Counted from the first letter of the stretch, positions 9,099 through 17,689 are shown. The stretch: 64,000 nt of DNA from Megaera_A sp965233855 (GCA_965233855.1 OZ247586.1:1-64000); one strand, 5' to 3'. The notes: a model not told the origin generated them from the sequence alone. Numbers and translations are program-made.

Positions 9099-10131
9099 AA
9101 AGACGGCAATAGTTCTTTTTAATCTTGGTGGACCAGATAGCAAAAAAGCTGTTAAGCCTTTTTTGTTTAATTTGTTTAATGATAAATATATTATTTCGAT
9201 ACCGAAGATTTTTCGTTATTGTTTAGCTTGGATTATTTCATCAAGAAGAGAAAAAACAGCACAAAAAATATATTCTTATATTGGAAATAAATCACCAATT
9301 TTAGAAGAAACAAAAGCACAATCATTAGCTTTAGAACAAGTGTTAAAAGACAAGTTAGAATCTAACTACAAGGTTTTTATCTGCATGAGACATTGGCACC
9401 CTATGTCAGATAAAGTTGTAAAAAACGTTATAGATTATGATCCAGACGAGGTTATTTTACTTCCTTTATATCCACAATTTTCAACAACAACTAGTCTTTC
9501 TTCAATTGAAGATTTTACAGGTAAGATGAAAAGAATATTACCTAAGATTGACTATAAAACCATATGTTGTTACCCAAATGATGATAAATTTATTGAGAGT
9601 CATGTTGATTTGATAGTTAAGTCATTTGAAAAAATAAAAGACAAAAATAATTGTAGAATTTTATTTTCAGCGCATGGTTTACCTAAGAAAATAATAGAAT
9701 CTGGTGATCCATATCAATGGCAAGTGGAAAATACTGTTCAATCTGTAATGGATCAATTGCCTTTTTCAGGTGTTGATTATAGGATATGTTATCAAAGTAG
9801 AGTTGGTCCACTTGAATGGATTGGTCCAAATGCTGAAGAAGAAATAAAGATAGCAGGAAAAGATCGAAAAGATGTAGTTATTATTCCAATTTCTTTTGTT
9901 AGCGAACATTCTGAGACGCTAGTAGAACTAGATATTGAGTATAAAGAAATAGCTGATAAATATGGAATTAATTATGTTCGAGTTCCAACATTAAGTTGCA
10001 ATAATTATTTTATTGATTCATTAAAGAATATGGTAATTAGTGCTAGCAATTTTAAAAATAGTTTTTTATATTCGAATGAAATGAAAAGAATATGTCCTTC
10101 GAGCTATTCAAAATGTCCGTGTAAAAATTAA
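9076..10131 (+). CDS. hemH: Ferrochelatase, probably [2Fe-2S]-containing
   Basis: HemH inserts Fe2+ into protoporphyrin IX. The protein starts from a GTG inside hemE (VLFNLGGP near residue 13 is the family start) and is 351 residues long. It has LLPLYPQFSTTT, the active-site His in FSAHGLP, and the signature SFVSEHSETLVELDIEYKE. The C-terminus ends in Cys340-x6-Cys347-x-Cys349, and there is a Cys pair at 164-165. This matches the ligand pattern I recall for the [2Fe-2S] ferrochelatase of Caulobacter (one internal Cys plus three C-terminal ones). It is translationally coupled to hemE. Confidence 0.95.
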   Translation: MLENLKNKKTAIVLFNLGGPDSKKAVKPFLFNLFNDKYIISIPKIFRYCLAWIISSRREKTAQKIYSYIGNKSPILEETKAQSLALEQVLKDKLESNYKVFICMRHWHPMSDKVVKNVIDYDPDEVILLPLYPQFSTTTSLSSIEDFTGKMKRILPKIDYKTICCYPNDDKFIESHVDLIVKSFEKIKDKNNCRILFSAHGLPKKIIESGDPYQWQVENTVQSVMDQLPFSGVDYRICYQSRVGPLEWIGPNAEEEIKIAGKDRKDVVIIPISFVSEHSETLVELDIEYKEIADKYGINYVRVPTLSCNNYFIDSLKNMVISASNFKNSFLYSNEMKRICPSSYSKCPCKN

Positions 10132-10140
10132 GAGATATAA

Positions 10141-10577
10141 ATGGAAGATTATTTTATTTGGTATAAAGCAATTCATGTGATTTCTGTGATCTCTTGGATG
10201 GCAGCAATGTTCTATTTACCAAGAATTTTTGTTTATCACACAAAAACAGAAATTGGTTCTGAAATGGATAAAACATTTCAAATTATGGAAAGAAGATTGT
10301 TGAAGATAATTATGACTCCAGCAATGTTATCAACTTATATTTTTGGGTTGCTTACAGCTTATATTTATGGTTTTGTTGCTCTTGGCGTTTGGTTTCATAT
10401 AAAAATGCTCGCTGTTCTTGGATTAACGATTATGCATGGGATATGTGCTAAATGGGTAAAAGATTTTTCCAAAGGTGAGAATAAACATAGTTCAAAATTT
10501 ATAGAATGGCTAATGAGATACCGACTATTTTGATGATATTAGCTGTTATCATGGTTGTTGTTAAACCATTTGAATAA
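10141..10577 (+). CDS. hemJ: HemJ protoporphyrinogen oxidase, frameshifted near the 3' end
   Basis: HemJ (UPF0093) is the membrane enzyme that oxidises protoporphyrinogen IX in most alphaproteobacteria. The first 124 residues are intact, with YKAIHVISVISWMAAMFYLP including the conserved His. The uninterrupted frame ends early at TGA 10531-10533, giving 130 residues. From 10512 another frame encodes NEIPTILMILAVIMVVVKPF and then Glu, which is the expected HemJ C-terminus, ending at TAA 10575-10577. A single base is therefore missing near codon 124. No long homopolymer lies there, so it may be a real mutation, although a sequencing error is possible. It follows hemH by 9 bp. Confidence 0.85.
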
Positions 10578-10598
10578 AAATAGAAATTTGTTGACCAC

Positions 10599-10627
10599 TT
10601 TACTGGTTGTAACCTTTGTGTTATAAT
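10599..10627 (+). promoter_or_regulatory. Candidate sigma-70 promoter for def-fmt
   Basis: A perfect TATAAT at 10622-10627 follows TTTACT (10599-10604, 4 of 6 to TTGACA) with a 17-bp spacer. It sits 27 bp before the def start codon. An upstream TTGACC at 10591 is closer to consensus but would leave a 25-bp spacer. Confidence 0.45.
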
Positions 10628-10653
10628 GCCTGTTAATTAAAAAATATAATTTG

Positions 10654-11181
10654 ATGGCAAAACTCGAAGTTCTAACAGCTCCAGACCCAAGATTAACTAA
10701 AAAAGCTCAACTTGTTAAGTCTGTTGATGACAGTGTACGTAAAATCATGGATGATATGCTTGAAACTATGTATGATGATCGTGGCGTGGGATTAGCTGCT
10801 AATCAAGTTGGTATATTGCAGCGCATTATAGTAATGGATTTGCAAGATGATGATGAGCAAGAAAGGCCAAAGGGTTTTTATCCTTTATTCTTAATAAATC
10901 CTGAAATAGTAGAGACTTCTAGTGAAATAATTGAAGCTGAAGAAATGTGTATGTCAGTTCCAGGTCAAAGAATTCCAGTTGCAAGGCCTGAACGTGTGAA
11001 AGTTAGATTCCTGAATTATAATAATGAAATTCAAGAAGTGGAAACAGGTGGTTGGCTAGCTCGAGCATTTCAACATGAAATTGATCATTTAGATGGTAAA
11101 TTGACAATTGATTATTTATCTCAATTAAAGAAAAATGTTACTCTTCGAAAACTAACTAAAATAAAAAGATTGTCTGCTTAA
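10654..11181 (+). CDS. def: Peptide deformylase
   Basis: Def removes the N-formyl group from nascent proteins and needs a metal ion. The 175-residue protein shows all three motifs: GVGLAANQVG, EMCMSVPG (with the metal-binding Cys; family form EGCLS) and QHEIDHLDG with the two metal-binding His and the catalytic Glu. The ATG at 10654 is preferred over a TTG one codon upstream. It is followed 21 bp later by fmt, the enzyme that adds the formyl group. Confidence 0.96.
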   Translation: MAKLEVLTAPDPRLTKKAQLVKSVDDSVRKIMDDMLETMYDDRGVGLAANQVGILQRIIVMDLQDDDEQERPKGFYPLFLINPEIVETSSEIIEAEEMCMSVPGQRIPVARPERVKVRFLNYNNEIQEVETGGWLARAFQHEIDHLDGKLTIDYLSQLKKNVTLRKLTKIKRLSA

Positions 11182-11202
11182 ACTTACCTTAAGGATAAAA
11201 TA

Positions 11203-12126
11203 GTGAATGTTATTTTTATGGGAACACCAGAGTTTGCTGTTCCTGCACTTCAAAACTTAATTTCTTCAAAAAAACATAAGGTTGTTGCTGTTTTTTCTCA
11301 AGCTCCAAAGGCAAAGGGAAGAAGAATGAAAATTACTGAATCCCCTATTCATAAATTAGCTAAATCTAATAATATTGAAGTATTTACTCCAAAAACTTTA
11401 CGAAAAGCAGAATCTTTTGAATTAATAGATTCCATAGATGCAGATATCATAGTTGTTGTTGCATATGGTTTTATTATTCCTAAAAATATTTTGGAGTCTA
11501 AAAAACATGGGTGTTTAAATATCCACCCTTCAAAACTTCCAAAATATAGAGGAGCCGCTCCTCTTCAAAGAACAATTATTGATGGTGAAAAGGAAACGGC
11601 TGTTTGTATTATGCAAATGGATGAAGGTCTGGATACGGGTGATATTATTTTACAAGAAGATTTTGCTTTGGATCAAAGAACCACACTCGTGCAACTGCAT
11701 GATAAATGCGCGAGAATTGGTGGTGAGCTTTTGATTGAAGTTTTAGATAATATTGAAACTTTACCAAGAATTAAGCAACTCTCTGTTGGTGAATCATATG
11801 CGCATAAACTTACCAAGGAAGAAAGTAGAATTGATTGGAATGATTCTGCTTTTAAAATAGATTGTATGATTAGAGGAATGAACCCTTGGCCAGGGGTTTA
11901 TTTTGAATTTAAGGATAAAAAAATAAAAATCCTTGAAGCTGAATATTCTGATATAGAGCATAATTATAAATCTGGTCAAATATTAAATAATTTATTTGAT
12001 GTAGCCTGTGGTTATGGGGTTTTGCATATTAAATTTGTAAAGCCAGAAGGAAAGCCTAGGATGTCATCAAAAGATTATTTGAATGGTGATTCTAGTATTA
12101 TTATTAATTCTACAGTGTTTTCTTAA
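11203..12126 (+). CDS. fmt: Methionyl-tRNA formyltransferase
   Basis: Fmt formylates Met-tRNA-fMet using 10-formyl-THF. The 307-residue protein begins at a GTG preceded by AAGGAT and reads VIFMGTPEFAVPALQ. The catalytic region HPSKLPKYRGAAPLQR has the conserved Asn-x-His before it (LNIHPS), and the C-terminal domain includes the INPWPG-like MNPWPGVY. It is paired with def, the usual arrangement. Confidence 0.96.
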   Translation: MNVIFMGTPEFAVPALQNLISSKKHKVVAVFSQAPKAKGRRMKITESPIHKLAKSNNIEVFTPKTLRKAESFELIDSIDADIIVVVAYGFIIPKNILESKKHGCLNIHPSKLPKYRGAAPLQRTIIDGEKETAVCIMQMDEGLDTGDIILQEDFALDQRTTLVQLHDKCARIGGELLIEVLDNIETLPRIKQLSVGESYAHKLTKEESRIDWNDSAFKIDCMIRGMNPWPGVYFEFKDKKIKILEAEYSDIEHNYKSGQILNNLFDVACGYGVLHIKFVKPEGKPRMSSKDYLNGDSSIIINSTVFS

Positions 12127-12131
12127 TTTAA

Positions 12132-12375
12132 ACTCCAACTCTTATAGTTAACAGAGCTGTGAGGATTTCTTTTTACGGTATTGAGGGAGGGTATAACAAT
12201 ATTCTCTACTTATCACTTTTAAAGCCTAGCCTTATTCCAGAGCATGCGGAGACCTATGAGGAAAGCAGGGTGAGGCGCTTGATTTATGTGCCTAGCCTAA
12301 GAACGACAAGTAATATTCCTGGATCTTTGTATGGGTTGATATTGCTTTCCCGAAGCAAAACCCAATGTTAGTAAT
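12132..12375 (+). other. Unexplained GC-richer segment, possible structured RNA
   Basis: This gap between fmt and the next gene is clearly richer in G and C than its surroundings, especially about 12240-12290. It can be read as a 70-codon frame (12159-12371), but the translation has no recognisable domain and no convincing ribosome site. It contains two copies of CCTAGCCT(T/A)A (near 12223 and 12291). At its 3' end is a hairpin in which TGCTT pairs with AAGCA, enclosed by GGGTT and AACCC (about 12337-12366). I compared it with SRP, RNase P, tmRNA and 6S signatures from memory and could not match it firmly. Confidence 0.35.
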
Positions 12376-12403
12376 GAACTTGTTTATCATCATCATAAAA
12401 AAT

Positions 12404-12432
12404 TTGACATCTTTAAATATTTAAACTATTCA
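12404..12432 (+). promoter_or_regulatory. Weak candidate promoter for the hook-IN-like pair
   Basis: A perfect -35 hexamer TTGACA (12404-12409) is followed after 17 bp by TATTCA (12427-12432), only 3 of 6 to the -10 consensus. It would leave a leader of roughly 90 bases before the TTG start at 12527. Confidence 0.3.
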
Positions 12433-12526
12433 CTGAAATAAGAAAAGATATATTAACTATTAATGTATATGTATTTATTTATCTTTAGTTAATTTTTTGG
12501 TGCGTAATTTAGTTTAGAGTTTTAGT

Positions 12527-13456
12527 TTGGCAAGTTCAATATCTACAGTTAGAGTAATTAATGATAGTGCATTGGTCTCTTCTTCAAGAGTAAAAGGAGG
12601 TCAAAGAGTAAAATCATCTGATATATTGCTTAATGGTCAGAAAATTAAAATTGGAGGGAGCTTTTACGATATTGCTAGAAAATTAAATAAATTTAAGGCG
12701 AAGACGGATGTTGTTGCTGAAATTCATGTTAATAAAGGCAAAGAAAGGTTGGTATTAAAAACTAATAAGAATAAAGTATCTATAGTTGATAAAAATGGAA
12801 TTTTAGCTAATTATTTTAGTCAAAATAAAATAGGAAAAGGCTCTGATAAACTAATTGAAATAGTTGGATTAAATAAAAAATATTCTCCTGAGTTTACTTA
12901 TTCTAGAAAAGCAGTCAAACAAATTGCTAATTCACTAACACTTAATTTATCTGGTAAAAATATAGTATTTCTTAGTGGTGGAGTATATCAGGCAGAGGCT
13001 CCAGATATTATTCCTGTAGATCTTGGGGGTGAGGATGAAGTTATTGACAATGTTCCAGATATTGTATTAGAAGATGATATTGTTGAGCCTGAAGTTGATA
13101 TAGTTGAACTTAGAAGGCTAGCTGTAATTAGGATGCAGCAATATCAGATACAGGCTTTAAATGACATTTTGGGGCATATTTCTATTGAAGTAGTAATGTC
13201 TTTAAAGGAAAATAAATCTAAAATAGTAGAAACCCAAGAGTTATTTGTTAGTGGAAGAATCACTGATTTATTAAGGCGTACTGGAAATGATGAAGGGTTC
13301 TTTCACCATAATTGCGTAGAATTGATAAGCGATATTTCTAAAAAAATATATTCAAAAAGCTCTACCAAATTTGGCAAAGTTTTTAATAGCGATTTGAAAA
13401 TAACATCAACTCACATTGAGGAAGCCGTTACAGAATCATTAGTTGGTTTGAGATAA
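12527..13456 (+). CDS. Protein with flagellin-hook-IN-like domain, paralogue 1
   Basis: This 309-residue protein of unknown function starts at a TTG (ASSISTVRVIND follows). Residues about 30-85 (ILLNGQKIKIGGSFYDIARK through LVLKTNKNKVSI) resemble the flagellin hook IN motif found in FliD, FlgK and flagellins. It is clearly paralogous to the next gene over the first 160 residues. After a strongly acidic linker (about 165-200) comes a helical C-terminal part absent from the paralogue. No signal peptide or membrane segment is seen, and no other flagellar gene is in the window. It could be a secreted or surface protein; that is inference. Confidence 0.7.
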   Translation: MASSISTVRVINDSALVSSSRVKGGQRVKSSDILLNGQKIKIGGSFYDIARKLNKFKAKTDVVAEIHVNKGKERLVLKTNKNKVSIVDKNGILANYFSQNKIGKGSDKLIEIVGLNKKYSPEFTYSRKAVKQIANSLTLNLSGKNIVFLSGGVYQAEAPDIIPVDLGGEDEVIDNVPDIVLEDDIVEPEVDIVELRRLAVIRMQQYQIQALNDILGHISIEVVMSLKENKSKIVETQELFVSGRITDLLRRTGNDEGFFHHNCVELISDISKKIYSKSSTKFGKVFNSDLKITSTHIEEAVTESLVGLR

Positions 13457-13573
13457 TATAAAACTTATTTTAAGATATAATCAAAAATTATTAATTAATT
13501 TTAATGAAAGCTTGATTATTAATAAATATTAATGTATGATTATGTGTATATAAATAATATATGTTAGTAATTA

Positions 13574-14299
13574 ATGGCTGTTTCTGCATCAAACTATTCT
13601 TCAACTATAATACAAAAAAGTGCCGACATGCACTTTTCAGCAAGTGCTAGAAAGGTTTTTAAATCTGGGCAAGTTGTGCTTAATGGAAAGAGTGTAAATA
13701 TTGGTGGTAGTATAGAAGATACTGCAAGAAAAATTAATAGATCATTTAAGCATACGGGTATTAAGGCGAAAATTGAAACTAAAGGAAATAAAGCAAGATT
13801 AGTTTTAATTACTTCTGGTAATAAAGTAGATATTAATGACCCTAAAAAACTATTATTAAATTTCTATAAGGGCAATAAAATAGGTAATAGCCAGAATAGC
13901 TTGATTCAAATTATTGGCAATAAAAATAGACCCGTAACAATTAATTATTCAACTAATAAAGATGTTTCTCCATTGGTTAATCACTTAAAACAGTCGATTG
14001 AAGGTGGGAGTAATGTTAAGTATATTAAAAATAATATATTAATCCAACCTTATATTGCGGCAGAAATTGAAGCTATTGCTGAAGAAAAAGATGCAATAAT
14101 TGTTCAAGATCCTATAGAATTTGCAACATCACGTCATAGTTATGCAGATTTCAACATTTTTGGTAATGAAGAAATAGATTTCTTTCCTTCTTTAACGGAC
14201 TTAGCATGGGGGGTTGCTTCTATAGCATATGAATCTGCCAAAGAAACAACCTTATATGGATATAAAACAGTTAGAACACATCTATTTGGTGATGCATAA
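13574..14299 (+). CDS. Protein with flagellin-hook-IN-like domain, paralogue 2
   Basis: This 241-residue protein starts at ATG and shares the N-terminal region with its upstream neighbour: VVLNGKSVNIGGSIEDTARK, LVLITSGNKVDIND and a GNKIG...LIQIIGN stretch that parallels GKGSDKLIEIVG. The C-terminal 70 residues differ completely and contain SYADFNIFGNEEIDFFPSLT. A short gap of 117 bp separates the two genes. The pattern of a shared N-terminal module with different C-termini suggests duplication and divergence. Function is unknown. Confidence 0.7.
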   Translation: MAVSASNYSSTIIQKSADMHFSASARKVFKSGQVVLNGKSVNIGGSIEDTARKINRSFKHTGIKAKIETKGNKARLVLITSGNKVDINDPKKLLLNFYKGNKIGNSQNSLIQIIGNKNRPVTINYSTNKDVSPLVNHLKQSIEGGSNVKYIKNNILIQPYIAAEIEAIAEEKDAIIVQDPIEFATSRHSYADFNIFGNEEIDFFPSLTDLAWGVASIAYESAKETTLYGYKTVRTHLFGDA

Positions 14300-14385
14300 T
14301 AAATTATTTCAATAACTGATTTACTCTTTTCTTAATCTGATATAGTTTTCTTTTATAGATTAACTTAATACTAGTAGGAAAACTA

Positions 14386-15408
14386 ATGTCAGATCAGGTG
14401 TTTTTTACAGATTTAGGACCACATAAATTAGAAGAAATAGCCAGGAAAATTGGCTGTGATTTAGCTGATGAGCATAAAGATATACTTATTCATGAAGTAA
14501 AATCTTTAACAGAAGCTGGTGAAAACTCAATTACTTTTCTTACAAATAAAAAATATATATCTGAGTTTCGAGCAAGTAAAGCTCTTGCCTGCTTAGTACC
14601 TTCAGACTTTTCTGAAGAAACTGTTTCTAATATTATTTTACTAAAAACCAATAATCCATATCATGCATATTCTGTGATTTTAGATATGTTCTATAAATCT
14701 GGTAAAGACTTGTCTCCTCAAATTGCGCCATCAGCACATATTTCACCAAGTGCTAAGATTGGTAAAAATTGCTATATTGGTCATAATGTTGTTATTGAAG
14801 ATGAGGCAGAGATTGGTGATGATAGTATAATTGAATCTGGTAGTTTTATAGATTTCAAAGTTAAAATAGGTGATAGAGCACGAATTGACTCTAATGTTTC
14901 TATTAGCTATTCAGTGATTGGCGATGATTTTGTTGCCCTAAGTGGTGCTAGAATTGGTCAAGATGGATTTGGGTTTTCAACAGAAAAAGGTGTTCATAAA
15001 AAGATATATCATACTGGACGAGTTGTTATTGGAAATGATGTTGAGGTAGGAGCTAATTCCACCATAGATCGTGGCTCGATGAATGATACAATTATTGAAG
15101 ATTTATGCCGGATTGATAATTTAGTTCAAATTGGACATAATGCTCAAATTAAAAAAGGTGCAATTCTTGTTGCTCAAGTTGGCGTTGCTGGTAGTAGTAA
15201 AATAGGATCTTATTGCGCACTTGGTGGACAGGTTGGTGTTGCAGGGCATATTACTATTACAGATGGCGTACAAATTGCTGGCCAAGGAGGGGTGATTCAG
15301 GATATAAAAGAGCCAGGAATTATGGGGGGAACTCCGGCTGTTCCGATAAGGGATTGGCACAAGCAAACGATAATGATGAAAAAATTAATAAAAGGCAAAA
15401 TAAAATGA
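14386..15408 (+). CDS. lpxD: UDP-3-O-acylglucosamine N-acyltransferase
   Basis: LpxD adds the second acyl chain to UDP-3-O-acylglucosamine in lipid A synthesis. The 340-residue length is normal. After the N-terminal uridine-binding domain comes a left-handed beta helix of hexapeptide repeats (for example AHISPSAKIGKNCYIGHNVV). The catalytic His is in the IGHNAQIKKG region. The stop overlaps the fabZ start (ATGA at 15405-15408). Confidence 0.95.
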   Translation: MSDQVFFTDLGPHKLEEIARKIGCDLADEHKDILIHEVKSLTEAGENSITFLTNKKYISEFRASKALACLVPSDFSEETVSNIILLKTNNPYHAYSVILDMFYKSGKDLSPQIAPSAHISPSAKIGKNCYIGHNVVIEDEAEIGDDSIIESGSFIDFKVKIGDRARIDSNVSISYSVIGDDFVALSGARIGQDGFGFSTEKGVHKKIYHTGRVVIGNDVEVGANSTIDRGSMNDTIIEDLCRIDNLVQIGHNAQIKKGAILVAQVGVAGSSKIGSYCALGGQVGVAGHITITDGVQIAGQGGVIQDIKEPGIMGGTPAVPIRDWHKQTIMMKKLIKGKIK

Positions 15409-15848
15409 CACAGGAAAGAATTGATATAAATGAGATAATGTCAATAATACCTCATCGCTATCCTTTTTTGTTAATTGACAGGGTGATGGAAATAGAATTG
15501 AATAAATCAATTGTTGGAATTAAAAATGTAACGGCTAATGAACCTCAATTTACCGGCCATTTTCCGACAAGGCCAGTGATGCCCGGAGTTTTGATTATTG
15601 AAGCAATGGCTCAACTTTCTGCTGTATTGGTTGCAAAATCAATGAAAAGTACAGAGGATAAAGAAGTGTTTTTCATGTCGATTGATGAGTCAAAATTTAG
15701 AAAGGTTGTTGAACCGGGTGATACGCTGACAATGTATGCGGAAATTATTCAAAATAGAGGGCCTGTTTGGAAGTTTAAAGCACGTTCTGAAGTTGATGGG
15801 AAAATTGCAGCAGAAGGGGTTTTTACTGCAATGGTGAAAAATAAATAG
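15405..15848 (+). CDS. fabZ: 3-hydroxyacyl-ACP dehydratase
   Basis: FabZ dehydrates 3-hydroxyacyl-ACP in fatty acid synthesis. I place the start at ATG 15405 (TQERIDINEIMSIIPHRYPF), giving 147 residues; a longer frame from 15213 is an artefact inside lpxD. The hot-dog fold signature is present: PHRYPFLLIDRV, GHFPTRPVMPGVLIIEAMAQ. It sits between lpxD and lpxA and competes with LpxA for the same acyl-ACP pool. Confidence 0.95.
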   Translation: MTQERIDINEIMSIIPHRYPFLLIDRVMEIELNKSIVGIKNVTANEPQFTGHFPTRPVMPGVLIIEAMAQLSAVLVAKSMKSTEDKEVFFMSIDESKFRKVVEPGDTLTMYAEIIQNRGPVWKFKARSEVDGKIAAEGVFTAMVKNK

Positions 15849-15857
15849 ATAATTAGT

Positions 15858-16640
15858 ATGATTCATAAAACAGCTATAATTGGCGATAAGGTGAAGCTTG
15901 GTAAAAATGTTGAGATTGGGCCGTTTTGTATTGTTGGTGATGGTGCAGTTTTGGGTGATAATGTAGTATTAAAATCTCATGTTGTTATGGAAGGGCGCGT
16001 AACAATTGGTGAAGGTACAAAAATATATCCATTTGCATCATTATCGTATCCACAGACCTTAAAATATGACGGTGAAGATTCAGAAATAATTATTGGTAAG
16101 AATAATACTATTCGTGAGTATGTTACCATCCAGCACGGGACGGCTGGAGATAAAATGGTAACGCAGATTGGCGATAATTGCTTATTTATGGTTGGTGTTC
16201 ATATAGCACATAATTGTATTGTTGGTAATAATGCAATTTTTGCAAATTATGCAAGTCTTGCGGGCCATGTTGAAGTTGGAGATTTTGCAATTTTGGGTGG
16301 GTTGTCAGCAGTACAGCAATTCTGTAGAGTTGGCGCTCACACTATGGTTGGAGGGGTTTCTGCAATTGTCAGAGACTTGGTTCCATATGGCTTGGCAACA
16401 AGTGATCGTGCTCATTTAGAAGGGCTTAATTTAGTCGGTATGAATAGAAGGGGTTTTGATAAGAAGCAATCTATTGAAGCGAATCGTGTTATGAAAGAAA
16501 TATTTGATGAAAATTCAGACATGGTGTTTAATAAAAGAATTGAACATGTAAAAGCAAAATATCCGGAAAATAAAGTTGTTCAGGAGATAGTAGAATTTTT
16601 GCAAAAGGATGATTCAAGAACTTTTTGTAGGTATAAATAG
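15858..16640 (+). CDS. lpxA: UDP-N-acetylglucosamine O-acyltransferase
   Basis: LpxA performs the first step of lipid A synthesis. The 260-residue protein is a hexapeptide-repeat beta helix (IHKTAIIGDKVKLGKNVEIG). It has the catalytic His in VHIAHNCIVGNNAIFAN and the family segment GVSAIVRDLVPYG then LATSDRAHLEGLNLVG. It ends 5 bp before lpxI. Confidence 0.95.
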   Translation: MIHKTAIIGDKVKLGKNVEIGPFCIVGDGAVLGDNVVLKSHVVMEGRVTIGEGTKIYPFASLSYPQTLKYDGEDSEIIIGKNNTIREYVTIQHGTAGDKMVTQIGDNCLFMVGVHIAHNCIVGNNAIFANYASLAGHVEVGDFAILGGLSAVQQFCRVGAHTMVGGVSAIVRDLVPYGLATSDRAHLEGLNLVGMNRRGFDKKQSIEANRVMKEIFDENSDMVFNKRIEHVKAKYPENKVVQEIVEFLQKDDSRTFCRYK

Positions 16641-16645
16641 ATATT

Positions 16646-17449
16646 ATGACTCCTCCTAAATTAGGAATTATTGCAGGAAATGGTGATTTACCAGACGAAA
16701 TTGCAAAGATTTATACTAACGGTGTTGGTGATTGTTATATAGCTTCTATTGATAAAGATAGAAGTTATTTAGGCGTTCCTTATAAAAAATTTGCTATCGG
16801 AGCAGTTGGCGCAATTTTAGAATATTTTGAGGAAAATAAAGTTGAAGATGTTATCATCATAGGTGGCATTGAGCGTCCAGACCTTAAGTCATTGAAGGTG
16901 GATTGGGGTGGTGCGGCCCTACTTGCAAATATTGCCAAGCAAAAAATGTTAGGAGATGATAGCGTTTTAAAAATTGTTATGGATTATATTAAAAAGAGAG
17001 GATTTAATGTAATTTCAGTTTTAGATGTTCTTGCGCTTAAAGATGATAATTTGATTTTTACTAATAAAAAAACCTCAAAACAAAATAACATTGATATAAA
17101 AATTGGAGTAGATGTTCTAAAAAAATTAGGTCACCTTGATGTTGGTCAGTCTGTTATAGTTTGTGATGGGTATGTACTTGGAATAGAGGCGGCCGAAGGA
17201 ACGGATAATCTAATTAGAAGATGTGATTTGCTGCGTAAAAAAGAAAAAGGCGGAGTTTTGATTAAGATGTCTAAAATTGGTCAAGACATGCGTCTCGATG
17301 TACCGGTGATTGGTCCTGAAACGATATTTTGTTTGGCAAAACATGGATTTAATGGTTTAGCCATTGAAAAATCTGGTGTAATTATTATAAAACCTGAAGA
17401 AACAAAAAATCTTTTGGATGAAAATGATTTGTTTCTAGAGTTTATGTAG
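16646..17449 (+). CDS. lpxI: UDP-2,3-diacylglucosamine pyrophosphatase LpxI
   Basis: LpxI (DUF1009) hydrolyses UDP-2,3-diacylglucosamine to lipid X and replaces LpxH in many alphaproteobacteria. The 267 residues show the family start LGIIAGNGDLP, GGIERPDLKSLKVDW, and the C-terminal GQDMRLDVPVIGPET followed by ANHGF-like AKHGFNGLAIE. It closes the lpxD-fabZ-lpxA-lpxI block; lpxB, often next, is not here. Confidence 0.93.
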   Translation: MTPPKLGIIAGNGDLPDEIAKIYTNGVGDCYIASIDKDRSYLGVPYKKFAIGAVGAILEYFEENKVEDVIIIGGIERPDLKSLKVDWGGAALLANIAKQKMLGDDSVLKIVMDYIKKRGFNVISVLDVLALKDDNLIFTNKKTSKQNNIDIKIGVDVLKKLGHLDVGQSVIVCDGYVLGIEAAEGTDNLIRRCDLLRKKEKGGVLIKMSKIGQDMRLDVPVIGPETIFCLAKHGFNGLAIEKSGVIIIKPEETKNLLDENDLFLEFM

Positions 17450-17478
17450 TTTTAATTCAAGAAAAATAAAGAGTATTT

Positions 17479-17583
17479 TATATAGCGATCTTACCAAAAC
17501 CAAATCTTCAACTTCTTTATGTGTCAGATATTGATCGCTCAACTGCTTTTTATAAGAAGCTTTTTAGTGCAGAAAGGTTATGA
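17479..17583 (+). pseudogene. Remnant of a glyoxalase/VOC-fold protein
   Basis: One frame reads PNLQLLYVSDIDRSTAFYKK then LFSAERL and a TGA stop (17581-17583). This is the typical first strand and helix of a vicinal-oxygen-chelate protein (YVSDIDRSTAFYKKLF). Only about 30 residues remain, without a start codon or the rest of the fold. It marks the beginning of a decaying stretch after the lipid A block. Confidence 0.6.
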
Positions 17584-17689
17584 AAAAATAATAAACTAAT
17601 CACCCTTAAATCAGAGCAATAAAATATATTGGTTGATCGAAAGTAATAGTTGTTTTAAATTAATACTTTTATAATTAAAAGTATTGTTT

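Noticed and set aside
10591..10627. TTGACC/TATAAT promoter for def
   Set aside because: The spacer would be 25 bp; a weaker -35 at 10599 with a 17-bp spacer was preferred.
12230..12290. SRP RNA or RNase P RNA, because of GAGGAAAGCAGG
   Set aside because: The diagnostic GGAAGGAAGCAG loop of SRP RNA and the GAGGAAAGTCC / ACAGAAA elements of RNase P RNA are missing.
12159..12371. 70-codon open frame after fmt as a protein gene
   Set aside because: No ribosome site, no domain, odd composition and a strong hairpin at its end; reported instead as an unexplained segment.
15213..15404. Extended N-terminus for fabZ
   Set aside because: It lies inside lpxD in another frame and encodes unnatural Trp/Arg-rich sequence; the ATG at 15405 gives a standard FabZ.
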